Shown here piece after piece: positions 59,395 to 64,000 of a stretch of 64,000 nt of DNA (position 1 is its first letter; each line of letters begins with the position of its first letter). A program made the translations under genes and the position numbers. This DNA comes from Planotetraspora phitsanulokensis. GTDB lineage: Bacteria > Actinomycetota > Actinomycetes > Streptosporangiales > Streptosporangiaceae. The notes beneath the pieces are model-generated. The model was not told the origin of the DNA, made no database searches, and was given only the letters and a program-made list of their open reading frames with translations. Where the stretch lies: positions 104,673-168,672 of the forward strand of contig NZ_BOOP01000030.1 in NCBI RefSeq assembly GCF_016863295.1. Direction: 5' to 3'.

Positions 59395-60738
59395 ATGTGT
59401 ACGCGTTGGAGGAGAAATCCGGTAGTTAATGGCCGTCCGGAACTGTCCGGTCGGCGCCACGGGCGCGAGGGACGGTCCCGCGTCCGTTCATTGGTGGCCG
59501 CGGCGGCCATCGCGGCCGGGCTGGCGCCGTTGATGGCCGTGCCTGCCCCGGCTGTGGCCGCCGCGCAGGTTCGAGAGTTCGCCTACGTGGCCAACCGCGG
59601 CTCGGACAACGTGTCGGTGATCGACGCCACGAACAACACCTTCGTCACCAACATCGCCCTCCCGGGCGCAGACCAGCCCCTCGCAGTAGCGATCACCCCC
59701 GACGGCACCCGCGCCTACGTGACCAACTTCGGGACGAACAACGTGTCGGTGATCAACACCACGAACAACACCTTCGTCACCAACATCGCCCTCCCAGGCG
59801 CGGTCGGACCCTTCGGAATAGCGATCACCCCCGACGGCACCCGCGCCTATGTGGCCAACCAGGGCAGCTCGAACAACGTGTCGGTGATCAACATCACGAA
59901 CAACACCTTCGTCACCAACATCGCCCTCCCGGGCGCGGTCGGTCCCAGCGGAATAGCGATCACCCCCGACGGCACCCGCGCCTACGTGACCAACGAGTTC
60001 AACCAGGTCGAGAACCAGGTGTCGGTGATCAACACCACGAACAACACCTTCGTCACCAACATCGACCTCCAGAACGCGACAGATCTCTTCGGAATAGCGA
60101 TCACCCCCGACGGCACCCGCGTCTACACGGCCAACAGCACCTCGCACAACGTGTCGGTGATCAATACCGCGAACAACACCTTCGTCACCAACATCGCCCT
60201 CCAGAACGCGACCACCCCCGAAGGGGTGGCGATCACCCCCGACGGCACCCGCGCCTACGTGGCCAACTTCGGCTCGAGCAACGTGTCGGTGATCAATATC
60301 ACGAACAACTCCTTCGTCTCCAACATCGGCCTCCAGAACGCGATCCAGCCTTTCGCGATAGCGATCAACCGCGACGGCACCCGCGCCTTTACGGCCAACT
60401 CCGGCTCCAACAACTCGTCGGTGATCAACACCACGAACAACACCTTCGTCACCACCCTCGCCCTCCCGGGCGCGGCGGGACCCTTGGGAATAGCGATCGG
60501 CGAGGTCCCCGTGGTTCAGAAGATTCGCAAGCGAAACGTCGCGAAGAGTTCGACCTCCAGCAAGCAAGAGGCCGGCGGCATCGTCAAGAGTAGGAATGAG
60601 AACTTCGGCGGCGTCGTCGCCACGAGCAACCCAGGAAAGATCGACAAGAAGCTGCACGACGTCGACACTCTCGTGCAACATATTCTGGATCACCCTGCGA
60701 TCACCAAAGCCCTGAATGCCGCCGGAACACACGGCTGA
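59395..60738 (+). CDS. Secreted seven-bladed YVTN beta-propeller protein
   Basis: The product is 447 residues from ATG 59395 with GAGGAGG upstream. An N-terminal Arg-rich export signal (RSLVAAAAIAAGLAPLMAVPAPAVAAA) is followed by seven consecutive repeats of about 43 residues (residues about 63-375), each of the form RAYVTNxGxNNVSVINTTNN, TFVTNIALPGA, GIAITPDGT. Seven copies make one closed propeller. The C-terminal 70 residues are basic and not repeated. Likely cell-surface or secreted binding role. Repeat DNA is very similar between blades. Confidence 0.85.
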   Translation: MCTRWRRNPVVNGRPELSGRRHGREGRSRVRSLVAAAAIAAGLAPLMAVPAPAVAAAQVREFAYVANRGSDNVSVIDATNNTFVTNIALPGADQPLAVAITPDGTRAYVTNFGTNNVSVINTTNNTFVTNIALPGAVGPFGIAITPDGTRAYVANQGSSNNVSVINITNNTFVTNIALPGAVGPSGIAITPDGTRAYVTNEFNQVENQVSVINTTNNTFVTNIDLQNATDLFGIAITPDGTRVYTANSTSHNVSVINTANNTFVTNIALQNATTPEGVAITPDGTRAYVANFGSSNVSVINITNNSFVSNIGLQNAIQPFAIAINRDGTRAFTANSGSNNSSVINTTNNTFVTTLALPGAAGPLGIAIGEVPVVQKIRKRNVAKSSTSSKQEAGGIVKSRNENFGGVVATSNPGKIDKKLHDVDTLVQHILDHPAITKALNAAGTHG

Positions 60739-60896
60739 CGACGTCGGGGCCACACGCGGCCTCGGAGCAGCGTCGCTGATCCCGGGACCGATGAATGCCG
60801 ACGGCTGACACACTCCATCCGAAATGGTTTTGAGCCCGTCCGTTCGTTGATAACGGGTTGATAATCCGACCACACACTCATGCGGCCGTCTCTTTC

Positions 60897-60930
60897 TTCT
60901 GACGTGTCTTCATCGGAAGACACGTCAGAA
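60897..60930. terminator. Strong hairpin after the propeller gene
   Basis: Perfect 14-bp stem TTCTGACGTGTCTT / AAGACACGTCAGAA with a 6-base loop, enclosed by an outer GCGGCCG/CGGCCG pair. A likely terminator. Confidence 0.7.
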
Positions 60931-60975
60931 AGGGGGCGGCCGACAGCGGCCGCGGGTCGCTTACGGTGGCGCACC

Positions 60976-61052
60976 CCAGAAACGACAAACGGTGCCTGAC
61001 GACAGCGATCGCGCTGGTCAGGCACCATTTCAGGAGGTTGAGCGGAGAGCGT
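60976..61052. repeat. tRNA-Ser terminator and 3'-end relic, copy 3
   Basis: Contains GGTGCCTGAC (60991-61000) / GTCAGGCACC (61017-61026), a 10-bp hairpin that would terminate the tRNA on the minus strand, then TTTCAGGAGGTTGAGCGGAGAGCGTGG. This copy continues into real tRNA sequence; copies 1 and 2 continue into an IS end. Confidence 0.65.
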
Positions 61053-61100
61053 GGGATTCGAACCCACAAGACCGGTCACCCGGCCTAGCGGTTTTCAAGA
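61044..61100 (-). pseudogene. 3' half of tRNA-Ser (anticodon TGA)
   Basis: On the minus strand it runs from the anticodon loop (CTTGAAAACCGC) through a class II variable arm (GGCCGGGTGACCGGTC) and T-arm (GTGGG-TTCGAAT-CCCAC) to GCTCTCC. The 5' half is absent: identity to tRNA-Ser breaks in the anticodon loop. This is the usual integrase crossover point, so it resembles the displaced att half at 6329-6385. Confidence 0.75.
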
Positions 61101-61159
61101 ACACTGCGAATCACACCGTCGTGTAGCCACTGACCTGTGGTTACGCCTTGAACCGCCGG

Positions 61160-61322
61160 ACAGCGACCGAAGATCATCCCGTACATATCCCGCGCGGGCC
61201 GTGTCGATCACCTGGGCGTCACCGTGCGCATGATCAGGCCGTGTCTCACGGCCGATCCAGATCGTTCGCACGCCTGCCACACGTCCGCCGGCAATGCCAG
61301 CGACCAGACTCTCCTTGATCAC
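61160..61322 (-). pseudogene. Possible HAD-hydrolase C-terminal remnant
   Basis: The minus strand reads ESLVAGIAGGRVAGVRTIWIGRETRPDHAHGDAQVIDTA. This resembles the motif IV region of HAD hydrolases (GDSxxxDIxGGRAAGxxTIWI). The rest is missing. Identification by eye only. Confidence 0.35.
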
Positions 61323-61449
61323 CCCAGCGCCGGCCCGCGAGCGTCATACCGCAGCGCTGCGCGGATTGGAACCCGCGTCGCGGGCGTGAAGGGATAGGGG
61401 GCGAGCGGCAAAGAAGTAGCTGACCGACCGCCGCAGCGAAGGACATCAG

Positions 61450-62058
61450 ATGAGATTGAGTCACGCACCCGACGCCGCGGCCGCGCCGCTGAGCGACGCC
61501 GCGGTGATCGAGGCGTCGTGGCGTGAGCCCGAATGTTTTGGCGAGATCTTCCACCGCTACTTCCAAGAGATACGTCGCTACATCGCCCGGCGGCTCGGTA
61601 CTGATGTCGCCGATGACGTCGCGGCCGATACGTTCCTGGCCGCCTTCCGCAGGCGCAAACGCTTCGACCCGGCACGCGGTGCCGTACGGCCGTGGCTGTA
61701 CGGCATCGCGACCAACTTCGTGGGCCAGCACTTACGCGCTGAGCAGCGCGTCTACCGGATGATCGCCAAGACGCCGGCCGAGACGTCCACCGTCGGCCCA
61801 GAGGACCGGGTCACGGCACAGGTCAGCGCAGGAAGCGTACGCAGGGAACTGGCCGAGTCGATGGCCGCGCTCTCGCCCGGCGATCGCAACGTGCTGCTGT
61901 TGGTGGCGCTGGCCGACTTCACCTACGAAGAAGTCGCGATGGCGCTCGATTTGAAGTACGGCACGGTGGCGTCCCGGCTGAACCGGGCTCGAAAGCAGCT
62001 TCGTGCCGCACTGGGCGGGGTCGACCCCACACACCTCACAGAGGAGTCACCCAAATGA
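61450..62058 (+). CDS. ECF RNA polymerase sigma factor
   Basis: The 202-residue product has region 2 (CFGEIFHRYFQEIRRYIARRLGTDVADDVAADTFLAAFRRRKRFDP, RPWLYGIATNFVGQHLRAEQR) and region 4 (AALSPGDRNVLLLVALADFTYEEVAMALDLKYGTVASRLNRARKQLRAAL). Its stop overlaps the next start by 4 bp (ATGA). The partner is probably its cognate regulator. Confidence 0.9.
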   Translation: MRLSHAPDAAAAPLSDAAVIEASWREPECFGEIFHRYFQEIRRYIARRLGTDVADDVAADTFLAAFRRRKRFDPARGAVRPWLYGIATNFVGQHLRAEQRVYRMIAKTPAETSTVGPEDRVTAQVSAGSVRRELAESMAALSPGDRNVLLLVALADFTYEEVAMALDLKYGTVASRLNRARKQLRAALGGVDPTHLTEESPK

Positions 62059-63134
62059 ACGAGATCGAACTGGTACGGGAGCTGACGAAAGAGCCGCCGC
62101 TCGCCACTCCCGAGGCCGTCGCGCAGGCGTTCGGCCGCCTCGAAGAGGACATGACCAGTCGGCGACGGCTGTCCCTGCCCCGATGGGGAGCCGCCGGGCT
62201 CGGGCTGGCAGCCGCGGCGGCCGCCGCGGTACTTGCGATGGCCGGGCTGGGAGGTGCCGGTGCCGACGATCCAGCCCCAAGGGCGGCGCCGCAGACGGCC
62301 CAGATGGTGTTGCTCTCCGCGGCGACCAAGGTGGAACGAACACCCCTCACCAAGGGGAAGTACTGGTCAGTGGTAACGCAGGACGGCGGAGAGGTCATCG
62401 TCGGCAAGTACACCAAATATCAGATCCAGCAGATCGGGATCTGGGACGCCGGCCCTGGCAAGGACGCATGGATCGCCAGCCGGGATCTGGAGAGCCGCAT
62501 CGTCGGCCCGGCCCCGGAGGACGGCCCCATCGCATTGCCGAACCGGGCCGAAGGGGCGAATCTGGACGCGACCAAGCCGCCGGTGAAAATGCCGACCCGC
62601 TGGGAGAAGGTCAAAGTATCGGGCGGGGAGGCCTTCAGACTGGCGGCCTGGGAGGGATTGAAGCCGGTCGATACGCGGACGCTGCCGGACGACCCCGAGC
62701 GGCTGCGGCAGTTCCTGCTGGAGGAACTGCGCCGGGTGAACTCCGTTCCTGGTGCCAATATCGACCGAACAGAGTGGATGCTCAGCCACCTCCAGCGAAT
62801 CGGCTCGGCTCCAGTCTCGTCCAAGGTACTGGGAGCCGCCTACCGCGTGCTGGCCACCGAGCCGGGACTGCAGGTCATCGGCTCCGTCACCGATCCGCTG
62901 GGCCGCCCGGGCACGGGAATCGTCCACCGGGTCACGGCCGAGGGCGGTACTGTCGTCGACCACCAACTGGTGATCGACCCGATCACCGGACGGGTACTGG
63001 CCCGCACGGAAACCCTGGTCAAGCCCGGGAAGACGAACCCCACCGCCAAGGCCGGCAGGACCAGCTACGAGGCCGTGGTCTCCTACGGCTGGACCAACAC
63101 CGTCCCCAACTACCCGCTCGGCCACGTCGGCTGA
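62055..63134 (+). CDS. CU044_5270-type membrane protein, probable ECF partner
   Basis: The 359-residue product begins with a cytoplasmic stretch (MNEIELVRELTKEPPLATPEAVAQAFGRLEEDM), one membrane helix at residues about 46-68 (AAGLGLAAAAAAAVLAMAGLGGAG) and a large outside domain (KVERTPLTKGKYWSVVTQDG... LLEELRRVNSVPGANIDRTEW... VVSYGWTNTVPNYP). This architecture is CU044_5270-like and is regularly coupled to ECF genes in Streptosporangiales, probably as an anti-sigma-like regulator. Confidence 0.8.
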   Translation: MNEIELVRELTKEPPLATPEAVAQAFGRLEEDMTSRRRLSLPRWGAAGLGLAAAAAAAVLAMAGLGGAGADDPAPRAAPQTAQMVLLSAATKVERTPLTKGKYWSVVTQDGGEVIVGKYTKYQIQQIGIWDAGPGKDAWIASRDLESRIVGPAPEDGPIALPNRAEGANLDATKPPVKMPTRWEKVKVSGGEAFRLAAWEGLKPVDTRTLPDDPERLRQFLLEELRRVNSVPGANIDRTEWMLSHLQRIGSAPVSSKVLGAAYRVLATEPGLQVIGSVTDPLGRPGTGIVHRVTAEGGTVVDHQLVIDPITGRVLARTETLVKPGKTNPTAKAGRTSYEAVVSYGWTNTVPNYPLGHVG

Positions 63135-63173
63135 CCAAGCTCACAAGGCCCCACCGCCGATAGGCGGTAAACC

Positions 63174-63206
63174 GGCGCCGGCTCGGCCCTCCATCGAGCC
63201 GGCGCC
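63174..63206. terminator. Terminator of the ECF operon
   Basis: Perfect 12-bp stem GGCGCCGGCTCG / CGAGCCGGCGCC with a 9-base loop, 40 bp after the operon's last stop. No T-tract, as is common in actinomycetes. Confidence 0.7.
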
Positions 63207-63535
63207 GCGCAGTCACCCACCTCTCACAATGTGCCGACGCAACGAGTCCGCTGCCCGACGCCCTCGACACCACCGAAAGAATCACCGCCCACCGGATCAC
63301 TCAGGCCAGAATCCCCATCACGCCCTGAACGATCTCGTCACCGTCACTTCCTCAACTACGAAGGAAGCGATTTCGGTTCCAGAACGGCCCCGCATGCACC
63401 TCGCTGCCCTGATCCCCTCGATCTACGCTCATTCCTCGCTCGACGAGGAGCCCAAGGCCCTCGGCAAGCTTGGCGCTGCCCTCGGGTGAGCATCGGGCCG
63501 GAAAGCGAAACGCTCGGGGCTGTCGACCCGGGCGT
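63207..63535. other. Intergenic, nothing supported
   Basis: About 330 bp with only short, unconvincing frames between the ECF operon terminator and the convergent last gene. Confidence 0.4.
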
Positions 63536-63937
63536 TCACTGTTCCGTGAGCCGGGCCCTCACCTGTTCTGGGAGAAGGGGCAGATAGTCGAATCCGACTT
63601 CATCCAGCTGCGTGCGCACCCACTGGGCTGCCTGGCTGTCAACTGGGTCGTCATACACCAGCCCTCGAAGGTGGAACCTCAGACTCTCCACCGCTCGCCG
63701 CTCTCGCTCCTGATCACTGCTCCACCTGAAATCGCCCGGAAGGTTGTGGCAGACGTCCGCGATCATCCTTAGGCGCTCGATATAGCTGAGCGGGCTGCTC
63801 GGCCCTTCCTCTTGCATCTCCCGGCGTATGAGGTGCGTGGTGAAACGTATCTCCATGAAGCCCATGCCCATCAGGTGGCGCACCGCATCCTGAGCCGACA
63901 CACCCGCCTTCCGAGATCGTAAGAGCCGCCAGCCCAT
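63536..63937 (-). CDS. Hypothetical 133-residue protein
   Basis: The product from ATG 63937 (GAGGAG 7 bp upstream; a longer frame starts at 63973) reads MGWRLLRSRKAGVSAQDAVRHLMGMGFMEIRF, YIERLRMIADVCHNLPGDFRWSSDQERERRAVESLRFHLRG and DSQAAQWVRTQLDEVGFDYLPLLP. It is mostly helical and soluble. Similar proteins are common hypotheticals in Streptosporangiaceae as far as I recall. Function unknown. Confidence 0.65.
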   Translation of the reverse strand: MGWRLLRSRKAGVSAQDAVRHLMGMGFMEIRFTTHLIRREMQEEGPSSPLSYIERLRMIADVCHNLPGDFRWSSDQERERRAVESLRFHLRGLVYDDPVDSQAAQWVRTQLDEVGFDYLPLLPEQVRARLTEQ

Positions 63938-64000
63938 GACTTGCTCCTCTGATGAGAGGCGCGTTGCCGTCAAAGAAGATCAAAAACGCCCCGGCCGTGA

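Noticed and set aside
59395..60500. Regular repeats considered as a CRISPR array
   Set aside because: The repeat period (about 130 bp) is in frame and encodes beta-propeller blades, with no variable spacers.
59488..60873. 461-codon minus-strand frame with regular repeats (VGDEGVVRGVDHRHVV)
   Set aside because: The repeats are only the complement of the seven propeller blades; the plus frame has a signal peptide and ribosome site.

Overview
The DNA is GC-rich with strongly GC-biased third codon positions, GTG/TTG starts and purine-rich ribosome sites. Its gene families (SARP regulator, SigE-like and other ECF sigma factors, CU044_5270-type membrane protein, XRE-DUF5753 regulator, RepSA/TraSA-type integrative element) are typical of a filamentous actinomycete. 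The mix resembles Streptosporangiales (Nonomuraea/Streptosporangium-like), but the genus is an inference.

Layout. 1-6.2 kb: chromosomal genes (partial disulfide reductase, AraC regulator, small secreted protein, a beta-lactamase-fold hydrolase with an extra N-terminal domain, and a MarR regulator divergent from two tandem cupins) mixed with gene scraps: a TraSA/FtsK tail, a LysR tail and a VOC tail. 6.27-22.23 kb: an integrated AICE-type element in tRNA-Ser(GCT). It is bounded by a displaced tRNA 3' half on the left and the rebuilt tRNA on the right. It holds a cargo zone (Shedu-type nuclease; AAA ATPase plus DUF4276 TOPRIM-like protein of lower GC), a regulatory zone (XRE-DUF5753, HATPase, sigma-region-4-like HTH protein, PP2C phosphatase, ribbon-helix-helix protein) and the classic replication/transfer/integration operon (Pra-like activator, two small proteins, FtsK-like translocase, zinc-ribbon microprotein, RepSA-like initiator, excisionase, integrase). 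A repeated operator-like motif, GTCTAGGGGG and its complement, lies upstream of three element transcription units and suggests one shared regulator.

22.4-35.6 kb: YceI/MarR pair, SigE-like sigma factor, a cysteine-rich unknown protein with a MauE-like membrane partner, an AAA ATPase, an M15 peptidase lipoprotein, a YcaQ-like protein, a Nudix-NYN fusion, a permease/TIGR03943 pair, an MFS gene with an in-frame TGA near its start, and an MBL hydrolase. 35.8-46.4 kb: DUF305 protein, CHAP hydrolase operon, pirin, membrane protein with a duplicated PLD-like domain, SARP regulator, coupled FMN reductase/LLM flavin oxidoreductase, aldo/keto reductase, and a methyltransferase divergent from a TetR gene over a perfect 37-bp palindrome. 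46.4-55.6 kb: many small regulator-plus-enzyme pairs (TetR, MarR, SnoaL-like, DinB, DUF6204-like, HAD, APH-like kinase).

55.7-61.3 kb is a decayed insertion hot spot. Three copies of a tRNA-Ser(TGA) 3'-end/terminator segment, an integrase C-terminus, a frameshifted IS481-family fragment and an apbE fragment surround two intact genes: a Tat-exported hydrolase and a secreted seven-bladed YVTN beta-propeller protein. 61.4-64 kb carries an ECF sigma factor with its coupled membrane partner and one hypothetical gene.

The best candidate for something new is the AICE: its defence cargo, a kinase/HTH/phosphatase regulatory module not usually described in AICEs, and an element-wide operator. No CRISPR array or rRNA was seen.
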